A DNA stretch of 64,000 bases from NCBI RefSeq assembly GCF_000499385.1, contig NW_013651701.1, positions 194,454-258,453 of the forward strand, read 5' to 3'. Position 1 is the stretch's first letter; each line of letters starts with the position of its first letter. The notes beneath the pieces are model-generated. The model worked only from the letters and a program-made list of their open reading frames with translations, did no database searches and was not told where the DNA came from. Shown piece by piece: positions 1 through 10,530 of this stretch. The translations under genes were made by a program, and so were the position numbers. Source of the DNA: Eimeria necatrix (Eukaryota; Apicomplexa; Conoidasida; Eucoccidiorida; Eimeriidae).

Positions 1-1877
1 AGGATAAAGCTAAAGTCATTAGAATTCACAAGCCCAACAGATACATTACTTCGTTAGTCAAGGACACAATCTTTTGTTGCAACTTCTGCATCTTCAGTGA
101 GCAAAAGAAGTGTTCTGGCACTCCATGTCAGGTCTAGGAGAAGAGTCTGAAGGAGTGCACTTCTTAATTTGGCTTTTGCGCGCAGAGTGAATCCCCAAAT
201 TAACTTGCTGCACCAGCTCACCAACCCTCTACCACATTCTGTACTTTCTTGCAGCAGCAGCCAGCCAAAGCTTGTCGCAGCTGTCTCATTATTACGACAA
301 GGGGCTGAGTTTATTTTGAATTCAAGCCGCGTCGGAGCAGCCAAAGTCGAAGGCCAGCACTTTGTTATTCAGCAGCACATAAACACGTGTGCGCCAGTCG
401 AAGACAGCGGGATTTTTCAGTGAGACATTTCGCCTTTCACTTGGCTAGAGACTGCGCGCTCAGTTTCGAAAGCTCTGTAGCAGCATCTCAGCCATTGTGG
501 GCGTTTCTGTGCGCAGCCCCCAAAAGCGTAGCTGTTTGAAAGGCAGAGTTCTTTGGGGCCTCTATGGAAAGCTAGCAAGACAAAGGCCCGCATTTCAATG
601 GGCAGCAGACGAGGCCTGGCTAGTTGCGGGCTGTGGAGCGTGGGATTTAGCGGCATGCGTGGCTAGTAGCCTCAATAGGGGCTTGGGTTTGTTAATTGGA
701 GTTAAAGAACTTCAAAAAAAAGAAAAACTAGTGCGGAAAACTCCTTTGCAGGGGGGTGGGATCAGGGCTTGGGGCCACGGTGTCTCTGCCCCGCAAGGGA
801 CACTGCGGCTGCGGTTCCCGAGCTCACTGTGGGTCAGCCTGGCTTGTCTTTGTGCTGCTGTCAAACGACTTTGACTGGCAAATGCTAAAGAAATGAAAAG
901 AGTTTTCTTGCTGCGGACAAAAGGCCCGCTATCGTTTGCTGTCTGTACAGTGTCGGGGGCCCGAGCAGGCCCAGGGTGCTGGGGGTGCGAGAGGGGGCTG
1001 TGTGCAGCTGCTGTTCTCAGTGTGTGTAGCCTTTCTGCAGTGTCGCATTGAAATGAAAACAAAGTTCCATTTGTTTATTTACCAATTTGTTTAATTAACA
1101 AGACCCGGCCGACCGAACCTGCAGCAGGCAGAGGCGGGGGGGTCTGAGGGCTGCAGTGGAACTACACCCGAATCTCAGTGGGGAGGGCAGAGCAGATCTG
1201 CGGTGTCTGTACCCAGCTGCATGCACACGGGCGCACAGCGTCCTTATTACAATATTAGCACAATAAGTTTGTGCTTTTTAGCTCAGAGGGGGCCTCAAAC
1301 CCGGCAGGCGTGCTGTCCCAGTTGTCCGTCGTTCCGCAGCCTCACTTGTGGCCCCCGGCTGGGCCCGGAAGCATCTGCTGCAGCAGCTGAGGCGCAGCAC
1401 GCGGAGCAGCAGCAGCAGCGGCAGAAGCCCCCGCAGCAGCGCAGCCCCAAAATGCAGCGCCCGCAGGGGTGCTAGGAGGGGAAGAGGAAGAGGCCTGTAG
1501 TCTTTGAAGGAGCCTTTTTGCCTTCAAATAAATCACTTAAGAGCTGCCAAAGCTGCTGCTGAGGACTTGGGCTCATAAAGAATAGATCTGCAGCAGTTTG
1601 CGGCAGCTTGGGCGGTTGCCGCTGCGGCGCGTGAGCTGTACAGGCACCCCGAGCTGCACAGACACTCCGAGCTGTACAGACACCCCAGCGCCGCAGGAGG
1701 ATGCTGCTGCGAGTGCGCGCTTGTGGGGCCTCCTCAGCTGAACCGTGTGATCTGCTGCTGCAGCTCTCGGGGCCTCTCCAGCTGTATTTCATTTGAGGAT
1801 TTCTCTGAGTTCGCGAGCAGCCGGCAAGGGTTTGCTGCTGCGCGCCGGCCGTCCGCTGCTGCTGCTGCTGCTGCGGG
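1..1877. other. Upstream region of the kinase, no supported gene
   Basis: I see no reading frame here with recognisable domain content. From about 1350 onward the sequence becomes rich in CAG/CTG and GGC/GCC triplets, which keeps several frames open on both strands by composition alone. The stretch probably holds the promoter and 5' leader of the kinase gene starting at 1878. An additional 5' exon cannot be excluded. Confidence 0.5.
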
Positions 1878-1937
1878 GTGCCTGGTGCGCGTGTGCCGCT
1901 GCTGCGGGCGTCCGTGTGCGGCTGCTGGCGCGGCGCT

Positions 1938-1969
<32 letters not shown>

Positions 1970-3422
1970 GTGTGCGCGTCCCCGCCCGCCTGCGCTGATG
2001 TGGGCAGCAGCGCGGGGGCCGCAGCAGCAGCAAAGCCGGGCCTGCGAGCTCCGGAGTGTCTGTGCTGCTGCCCGCATGCGCCGCCGCCTCCTCAGCGCCG
2101 GCTGCTGCATTTCCTTCGAGTTGGGGGCCCCCCGGACTTCGCCGCTTTCCGCCTTCAGCAGCGACACTTGCCTGTCTTTGGCCCACCTGCCTCCTCCCTT
2201 GGGGGACTCCAAGTCCCCGGGGGCCCCCAGCTTCAAGTGCCCTGCTCACGGGCCTTCGCGGGGCTGCGGGGGGGCTGGGGGGCCCCTCCAGGGGGCCCCC
2301 CTGTCTGGGGGCCCCCTGGGGGGGGGCCCCCTCCCGGGGGGGCCCCTGGACCTGGAGGGCGGCGTGCCTGCTGCTCGGCTGCTGCTGCCTGCTGCGCGGG
2401 GCCCCCTCCCCAGGAAGCAGCCCGACGCCCCGCCGCCGGGGCCCGCCGCAGCTGCTGCTGCTGCTGCTGGGGCCGCAGCAGCCGCTGCTGCTGCTGCTGA
2501 AGCAGCAGCAGCGGCTCCGCTCGAGTCGCCGCCTGCAGCGCCGGCGGGGGGCCGCTGCGGGGCCCCCGCCGCCGCTGCACAGTACCCTGGGGGCCCCCCC
2601 GAGGGCGCGGGGGGGCCCCCCCTGGAGGCCCCCGTGGCCTCGCAGTACAGCAGCCGCGCGCAGGTGCAGCTGCGGCCCGCGGGGGCGCTGCAGCAGCAGC
2701 AGCAGCAGCAGCGGGGCCCCGCGAAGGGCTGCAGCGGGGGCCCCGGGGGCCCCGGGGGCCCCCGCTGGGGGCAGCTGCTGTCCCCCTGCCTCTCCAAACT
2801 CCGAGATGTGATGAACTCCCCAGCTTCTGTCTTGTCGCAGGCGAGCACTTCTTGCGCGGACAGCTGCAGCCAGCCGGCGACTCCGAGTTCGCAGCTGCTG
2901 CCTTGCGCGGCCTCTTCGCCGCTGCCGCTGGGGGTGCCTTCGCCCCGCGCAGCAGCAGCAGCAGCAGCAGCAGCAGCGGCGGCGGCGGCGCCCGCAGCAG
3001 CAGCAGAGGGGGCCCCCAAGGGGCCCCTCCTCGACAGCAGCAAGGCCTGGCTGAGGCGCAGAGGGGGCAGCAGCTACGAGGTGTATGTACACGGCGCGGT
3101 GGCCTCTCCCCACGAGGGCGAGGCCCCCGCGCCCAGCGCTGCTGCTGCCCCCCCAGCAGCAGCAGCAGCAGCAGCAGCAGCGAAGGCCGTCGGCCCCGAA
3201 GGCGCCTGTGCTGCTGCTCCCAAGACCCAGGCGCTGCTGCCACACGAGCCGCTGCACCCACAAGACAACTCTGCTGCCACTTCTTTTCTCTCCAGCCATT
3301 CTTTGGCTTCTTCGCCGTCTCCGCTGCGGCTGCCCATTCCGGCCCGGAGTCTGCGGCGGCTGCGGAACCCCCGGCTGCAGAAAGAAGCAGCTGCAGCGGG
3401 CCCGGAGCCCGCAGCGGGAGCC

Positions 3423-3455
<33 letters not shown>

Positions 3456-6400
3456 GGAGAGGAGGCGGATGCGTCTGCAGGAGCCAACCCGCCGCGCTGT
3501 CTGCGCCGCCTGCAGCTGCCGAAGCTGCAGGCGCAGCCGTCTTCGCAGTGCTCTTCGCTTTCGATGCTGGGGCCTGCTGCTGGTGCTGCTGAGGGCTACA
3601 GCCCAGCAGCAGCAGCAGCAGCAGCAGCAGCGCAGCACGCAGACCGAGAGAAAGAAGCGCTGGGGGAAGACCCCAGCGCTGCTGCTGATGCCGCGTACTT
3701 CGCCCCCAGAGAGCCTTGCCCCTGCGCCCAGTGCGAGGCCTGCAGCGGCGGGGGCTGCAGGCTGAGGGCTAAGGGGCCCCCCTCGGAGGAGGCCCCTGGG
3801 AGGCATGGGGGGCCCCTGGGGGAGGCCTACGAAGCTGCTGCGAAGGCCGCGCACGTGGCTGCGCATGCAGCAGCACAAGCTGCGGCGCATGCAGCTGTGC
3901 TGCAGCGGCAGGCAGAAGAGGCTTACTGGTCCCGCAAAGCCACCCCGGAAGTGGGGTTTAGTGTGTACCCGGACCTCGACAGAGACATCCATCTGGACTA
4001 CAACTTGTACTGCGCAGACCTCGGAGACAGAGACGGAGAGTCCTCCGTGGCTGCTGGAGTTTCCTCGCAAGAAACTGCAGCCCCGATGGCCGTCGACGGG
4101 GCCCCGAGCGGGGGCCCCTCGCCAGGTGACCCCAAGCCTTGCAAGGGCTCGCAGGCCCACCTCGTGCTGGGGGAGGGCCGCTACGGCAAAGTCGTGTTGG
4201 CGGAGAATAGACGCACCCACGAAATGGTGGCCGTCAAAATGCTCGACAAGAGGCGCGCCCTTGCGGACGAGGCCTGGGACTGCAGGCAGGAGCTCGAGAT
4301 CCACAGGTAAGCTCCAGCAGCAACTGAAATGCTGCATTGTTTTGGCCTGAAGTCCCGGAAGTTGAGTCAAGAGCCCCGCGCTCGAGCGGGAGAGCTGCAG
4401 ATCCATGCAAAATCTGCGCTGCTGCTGCTGCAGGCGCCTCCCGCGGCACCCCCACGTGGTCTCTGTCCTCGATGTTTACGAGGATCGCAAAAGCCTGTTC
4501 ATCCTCATGGAGTTGTGCGACCGAAACTCTCTTGTCGACAGAGTCGTAGCAGACGGAGCCTTCTCTGAAGAGCATGCCAAGATCATCTTTGCCCAGGTGA
4601 GAATACGAAGTTGTTTCTTGTTGTGCTTGTTCATTAGTTTGATTCCTACCGCACTCGCATACTTTTTCATCTTCTCTCGTGATTCTTAATGTTGGCGCGC
4701 TGGAATCTGTCAATGCTAGTCTAAGTTGGAGGCACAAGAGAGGTATTTTTGGATTGCTTGAATGTGGGTAGAGCCACTAAGACGGGGCACTGACGTGGGG
4801 ATAAGGCTGCGGTTCGCTGCTGCAGCTGGTCTCTGGAGTCATGCACTGCCACGTCAACAACATCGTGCACAGGGATCTGAAACCGGAAAATATATTATTT
4901 TCGCGAGAGCTGCGAGGCGGTGGCTGCAGCTGTTCCGGGGCTTCCGACTGTTGGCGAGTCCCGCCTCTGTCGCCTTCCGCTTCCCCTTATCCGTCATTCC
5001 CCTCCCGATACGACGAGCAGGGCTCCCCAGGCCAAAACTCTTCGGGAGGGTCCAACTTTATTGTCAAAATTACAGACTTTGGGTCCGCCTGCTACGCCGT
5101 GCCCGGCGAGCTCAGCGGCACCGCGTGCGGAACCATTCATTACGTAAGAGGACTGCATTATTTGCGCTTTGCTTCCTTTTCTCTTTGCTGCTTACTCCGA
5201 GCTCCTGCATGTAGTGTGAATGCTTCTACTGTGCGCTGAAAGAAGCGTGCGGACAGTAGCTGGTGTGATGCATGCAGCTGGCCCCTGAGGTGCTATCTGG
5301 TAACTACTACGATGGTTTTCTGAGTGACGTATGGAGCCTCGGCGTCATCCTCTACATCACGGTGTCCGCAACGCCTCCTTTTTTCGGCGAGTCTGTCGGG
5401 GAAGTAGTTCAAAGAATTGTAGCAGGTGCGTCTTGCTCTGTCGGTTTGCGTAGATAGGCTGGGCGCCTTGGTGAATGCCTGGTAGAGGGAGGGCAGAAGG
5501 CAGGTCCAAAGTGATGCAGATCGGGGTTTTTAATGCAGATCCCCGATGAATAGAGTGCATAAGCGTAGGCAACGGTTTGGGAAATGGGTTCTTGGGCTTG
5601 GGGATTTAGGGCAGGAGGCTTATCTCGTCGACCGTGTTCTGCGCATCTCGTGGACCATGTTCTGCGCAGGCTCCTACTCGATGAGCGGCTACCAGTGGCG
5701 ACACGTCTCGGACGAATGCAAAGACATCATCCGGCGTTTGCTGACTGTCGATCCACGCTGCAGGTTTGTTTTCCGTTTATCCTCTTTGCCGCGTTTGCAC
5801 ATCTTGCCTCTTCGAAGGTTCTGCGCATTCGCCCGCTCAGTTTGCCGTCAGCTTTTTGCTTCCCCGAAGTGCAGTTAATTGTTTTACTGTCCGTTGTTCC
5901 GTTTGTATCGACTTATTTGTATTTTCTATTATTTTGTCTTCGTCCTCTTGGTGTGGTTTACCCCGCTCCATTTGCTTCCGTCTGTTTCCATGCTTGTGTT
6001 CGCTATACAGATGCAGAGAGCATACTGGAGCCGATAAGAAAATTCAAGTTGTGAAATGACTTAGCAAGACTTATGTTGGTGTAGGGTTTAGGGGCCAGGG
6101 CATACTTTTTATTGGACTTTGTTTTTCTTCAGGATGTCTTTAAATGAGACAATATCCCACCCCTGGTTTGTACGGATCATGGGGGGCTTGGGATGCTTCC
6201 CAACAACTCTTGGCTGCATGCGCTGCTCCGCTAGAAGTGTGCTCTACGCAGAAGCGGGGGATGAGAGGCGTTCGTTGGAGGTGGATTATGAGGGCTCGTT
6301 CTGCTGCAGCAACTGCAGTGGCTGCAGCAACTGTCATCAAGACGGCTGCGATGCCCCAGAGCTAATTGCAGCTTCACCTTTCGAGCTGTCATGCTGTGCG

Positions 6401-6469
6401 CCTACATCGGGCCCACCCCTGTGGGCCCTTCCGCACGCGTGCGGGTTTGCTCATTGGAATAGAAATTAG
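1878..6469 (+). CDS. CAMK/CDPK-like serine/threonine protein kinase with repeat-rich N-terminus, six exons
   Basis: Exons inferred at 1878-4306, 4434-4596, 4826-5143, 5278-5425, 5670-5763 and 6133-6469. All junctions are GT-AG, the phases agree, and the sum is 1162 codons plus stop. The kinase domain starts near residue 761 with the Gly loop LGEGRYGKV, followed by VAVK (catalytic Lys) and the helix-C Glu in exon 1. Exon 3 carries HRDLKPEN and, after an unusual insert of about 50 Ser/Pro/Gly-rich residues, DFG. Exon 4 gives LAPEV and SDVWSLGVILY, and exons 5-6 supply the conserved end of the C-lobe (DP.CR, HPWF). All catalytic residues are present, so it should be active. Family features resemble CAMK/CDPK kinases, but no EF hand is visible and the short tail is Cys-rich. 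The first ~750 residues are low complexity with Ala, Gln and Ser runs. The first in-frame Met of the open frame was taken as the start; an upstream exon is possible. Convergent with the reductase gene. Confidence 0.88.
1937..3633 (+). repeat. CAG-type trinucleotide repeat runs inside the kinase exon 1
   Basis: Uninterrupted or nearly pure CAG/GCA/AGC runs of roughly 20-30 bases occur near 1937-1965, 2691-2711, 2949-2978, 3154-3182, 3423-3453 and 3603-3632, with related CTG runs near 2450-2500. In the kinase frame they mostly code for poly-Ala and poly-Gln. Because the triplet has no stop in any frame, all six frames look open across the region. This matches the homopolymeric amino-acid repeats known to be abundant in Eimeria coding sequence. 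Confidence 0.9.
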
Positions 6470-8084
6470 GTGCCTTGTGCTGAGCTTTAGTAGCGGCATT
6501 GGCTGCCACAGGCTGAAGCCGCTGTTTCCTGAGGACAGTGGTGGTGTTTGTCTCCCAACGAAAGTGCTGCGGGCAACTATTCAGTTCCGGCTTACCTGAT
6601 GTGGAAGGCGGGACTGCCGAATCCTTTCAATTGCATGCACGCATGCAAGCAGTGATGCGTGGGTGAGGGCATGCACAGAGAGGGTTCAGCCACGGGCGTG
6701 GGCTGGTCATGTGCCCCTCGGCCTGAGCGGCGGTGCCTGTCTTCTCAGGGGGCCAATATGAATCGTGGCTGCCGCATGTGCAGAAGAGAAGAATGCTGAA
6801 CTGGTGTTGGTATGGTAGTCGCGATGGATGCAGGCCCATATGCGCATCCCCTCCGCCTTTTACATCGTTTGCGGCCTTAGGGGCACTGTCCGCCCCTGGC
6901 TTACTCCAACAAGCGACGCCGTGTGTGGTAGTGAGAAATCAGTTTGTGGTTGCGAGCTTCTAGCGCAGAGCCTGTCAGATTTGAGAAGCATCTGCCTTCC
7001 CCTCTGCGCCCTTCGCTGTAATTAGACAGGGGCAACCTCGCTATCCCGCATGGCGGACAGGCCGCAGCTCACCCCTGCGCCCTTTGTTCCTCCGTGTTGT
7101 TTGCTGACCCGAAAGCGGTGCGGTTAGACATTCGTTGGTTTCTGGTGGAGCTTGTTTCTTGGTGTGGCTAAGCGTTGTTGCTCAAAGTGGAATGAGGTCA
7201 CCTGCCTTACGCACACCGCCTCCGCTCCAGGCGAGCAGCAGCTCCCCCCTTCCGGGTTGCCGCTGCATTTACGCATGCACACGCAAGACGCAGCAGCAAT
7301 TCAAGTGTAGTTTCCTACAGGCACGTTGTAGCAACTGCCCGGGAGTTTCTGGGGAGGAGAAAGGGGCAGAAACGCATGCTCTTTGGTCACCGGCAGCGCC
7401 ACCTTTCTGCCGATTTGGTCCTTTCCCCGTTACTGCTTGTTTGTTTGTCTTGGCGCTTTGTCAATACACCTGTGGAGAGCCGTGTCCGCGCAAGATAAGT
7501 GCCTACGCCTCCCCATTTGTGTGAGTTGCCTCTAGTGCTCAATGGAGTAGCCCAGCCAGATACGTATCTAAACAGACTCAGGCTCTGCTGGTTATGACGG
7601 TGACGAACTAGCCAGTTGGCTGTATCGGGCAGGGAAAGCAGGGAAGTACGGCTATCTAGCGGAAGATAAACTCGTGGGGCTCCACACTTCTATTACACCA
7701 CGGGTGTCGGGGTAGCGGCCAAGCGACGCTAGATCCCATCCCTACTAGCTGATGGAGTGAAAATACCACCAATTCAAATATCCGAACCGGCACTGTTCCA
7801 GCACCTGACCAAATGAATCCAGGAATAATTGACTTCCGCCCAACCCAGAAAAATGATACAAATGAGCCCTGTAGGCGTCCTCAGCTAGAGGTTAAGCCGT
7901 TGCCTGTATACGTTCTCAACTTGTTTATTCGGGGCTCTAGCAAAGCGAGGCAGCTGCAGCGCGGGTCAGTCCTTCCTAGCCAAGGCAAACAGACCCAAAT
8001 ACTCAGCTTGCGGCCCCTGAATGAGCTGGCCGCCAACACCCCTTCGCGCTGGCGAGGGCTTCTGAACTACATTGTGGTCCGCTC
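6470..8084. other. Convergent intergenic region between kinase and reductase
   Basis: This holds the 3' flanks of two genes that point toward each other. An open frame at 7135-7524 has no recognisable domain and no obvious splice context; I treat it as chance or untranslated sequence. No RNA gene or mobile element was seen. Confidence 0.5.
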
Positions 8085-9793
8085 TCAATAAACTTCGGCT
8101 CTCCACCTCTTCGAAGCAATGAGGCTCTTAAATAAAGTGCTGAAATCCACGTTGTTCTTCTGCGCTGCAGCCTGAAGGGCAGCCTTGATGGGAGGAAGCA
8201 TATCCTTTCGCCCGCAGACGTACATCAATGCTCCCTCTTCAAACAGGCGCAGTAGCTCGTCGCCATCAGCCTCCATTAGATGCTGCAAAAGTAAGTACAT
8301 GTAAACATTGCGTATCAACATTGTAGAGAAGACGGAAAGCCAATGAATAAATACGCATGATGCTGCGGCTGTTTCTGCTGAAGTCCCCGTCTATATCACT
8401 ATCTGCCGTACGCGTGTGCATACCTGTACATACAGTCGGCCGCCATCTGGGGCCTTCATTTCCCTGGAATACGCAAAGCGCAGCTGCAGCTGCGAGGGTG
8501 GCAGCAGCTGCTGCAGCGCCTCCCACTCGCGGGCGTAGGGAGTAGAGGCCGCCTTTGCAGCTCCAATGTAGGCAACTACAGGACCTGCGACGGCAACCCA
8601 AACGCACTCAAAGGCCCATAACCTGGTCCACACTCGCCCAGGGCCTTGAAGCGCAACAACCAGCTAGCTAGCCACATCTGCACCCAGCCACACAGCTAGC
8701 GCTACACCCAGTGCCTCGCAGCCAGGAAGAAACAGCAGCGGAAATGCATGCTCAGCTCAACACCAGCCAGCCAAAGACGGACCATTGCGCCTCTCTGCAA
8801 ACACCCTCCGTAAGAAGCTGCGCAAGGGAGCAGCGCCTGTTCCCGTGCATGCAAATATGAGAGGGGCGTCGCGGTCCGCAGGCAACAACAGCGAAGCCCC
8901 TACTGGCCCTGAGCAAAAAGGGATTCTCCGCAACAGACCAGCACTTAAAGGGGAAAAGCAGCCAGGGGGCAGGGTAGCAGGCTGCTGCTTCTGCATGGGT
9001 GTTCAGCATGCATAGAAAGAAGAGGATGCAAGGGTCACTCTTGAATTTCTTGGTATCTGATGGTCCACCCGAAAAGTGGTCATGAAAAGAAGAGCGACAG
9101 CGACACCCTCGCCCAAACTAAAGTTGTTATTAAATAAAATAGATATGGTAGATGATAATTAATTATTAGAATTAGTGGAATTAGTACCGGCGATTTCAAA
9201 TTCTGTGCCAATGGGGGCCGTGCACAACAAAGAGGAGCACAGGCCATCTTTGCAGGGGTCAAAGCGGCCGTCAGGCGCCCTGTAGCGGTGGCGCTTCACG
9301 CACTGCAGCAAGACAAGCAGCGAACTGTTTCCAATGAGGCTCCAGCAGCAAGCAGTTCAACCGGAAAGCAGCAGGAGGCACCCTGAGGGGCAGAACCAGA
9401 AAATGCTTGCGACGCACCAAAGAGAAGGAATGCTGCAGGCCTTTGTCCGGGCACAGCGGCGAAGAAGCCACGCTGTACAGACGCGGCTTCGGGGGAGGGG
9501 CCCCACTCTGGATTTGCCCCTCTCGCTGGTCCTTGAGGTTGACAAATGAAACGCTTTGTCCCTCGAGGTAGCGAAAGGGCTCTTGGGTCTTCCCAGAGAG
9601 CGCTGAGGGGTCATAGGAAAACACCAAGTGGTGCACTTCGTCCCCGGGCTCCCCCTCGCTCCCAGAAGCTCCTGAAGCTCCTGTGCACTCCACGGAGCTC
9701 CCAAGGGGCCCCCCTACCTCGCCGTACGCCGTGTACGTCGCCGCGGGCTCGCGGTGCTCCAGGCGGACTTTGAGAGGCGCAGAGCGGGAGAAC
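8085..9793 (-). CDS. FNR: Plant-type ferredoxin-NADP+ reductase (apicoplast type), at least five exons
   Basis: Transfers electrons between NADPH and plant-type ferredoxin; in apicomplexans this enzyme works in the apicoplast and feeds the iron-sulfur enzymes of isoprenoid synthesis. Minus-strand exons inferred, high to low coordinate: ~9793-9418, 9302-9188, 8908-8762, ~8575-8424 and 8282-8085, with consistent phases. In order they show the FAD motif RLYSVASS, the second flavin motif GLCSSLLC, GPVG, the NADP-binding loop TGTGAAPLRSF, GGRLYVQ, MYVCGRKDM and the C-terminal RWRAEVY, whose last Tyr stacks on the flavin in plant FNRs. An insert between the first strand and VHHLVFSYD is Gly/Ser-rich. 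The junction at 8575 could instead be 8584, since both keep the frame. The N-terminal exon(s) coding for a targeting peptide are not settled; a frame ending at a GTGAGT donor near 10162 is a candidate. Confidence 0.92.
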
Positions 9794-10530
9794 CTGTGGG
9801 CAGCACCCGGGCAGCGCAGCCCATGGCCCCCTCCCTGCTCCTGCAGCTGTAAGTGACTGCGACTGTCTTTCATGTCAGGGTTTCTATTTCTTCTGTCTGC
9901 GCCATGCAGCATTTCTAAAACTTGTGCGCAGAAACGAGAACACGCAGCTTCAGCCTGAAGTGCGGGCGCACGAGTCTTACAGGTTGAGGGGGGCCTTTGC
10001 GGGGCCCCCAGAGGCACTAAGTTGAGTTCGAGTGTAGCCATTAGGCAGCTCCTCTGCCGCTCTAAGCCTGCAGCAGGAAGCGCATGCAGCCGTTGTGGGC
10101 CAGCTTCACCAAAAAAGAAATAGCTTCGACACAGACAAGAAAACAAAACTTGCAGATGCAACTCACCTCAAGGGAATCTGACCAAATCCCGCGGCCGGTG
10201 CACTCGGTGAGGCGAACTTGAAGCAAACGCAGTGCTCCGCCGCGAATGTGAGGGCTGCAAGGGCGCAAATGCCCTGCAGCAGCAGCAGCAGAAGCACTTA
10301 CAAGCGCTGCGAAGTCCGGCAGCAGCAGCAACGGCGACACCCGAGTTTGCGTCACAAGACAAGTGGCAAATGCCACTGTCCGACGCAAACTCAAGGGTTC
10401 GTGAGCGAAAAGATCCAGTGCATGCTCTGGACTCAAAGCGGCAGTGTTTCGCAAGTACAGGACCTACCAAGAAGCTGATGCGAAGGTGTGCAAGAAGTAT
10501 ATGGGGGGCCTTCTGCCTCTCATCCATCGG
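9794..10530 (-). other. Probable 5' part of the reductase gene (targeting-peptide exons unresolved)
   Basis: The minus strand stays open from 9793 up to about 10161, and another open frame above it (10454 downward) reaches a good donor (GAG then GTGAGT) at about 10162. Either could code for the bipartite apicoplast leader expected for this enzyme. I could not find one chain of exons whose phases agree through to the mature domain, so no CDS is claimed. Short CAG/CTG runs occur near 10270-10330. Confidence 0.4.

Noticed and set aside
1734..4406. Very long open frames on the minus strand (up to ~890 codons) opposite the kinase exon
   Set aside because: They are by-products of CAG/CTG and GGC/GCC repeats, which contain no stops in any frame. 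They show no domain order, whereas the plus frame leads straight into a complete kinase domain with consistent splice sites.
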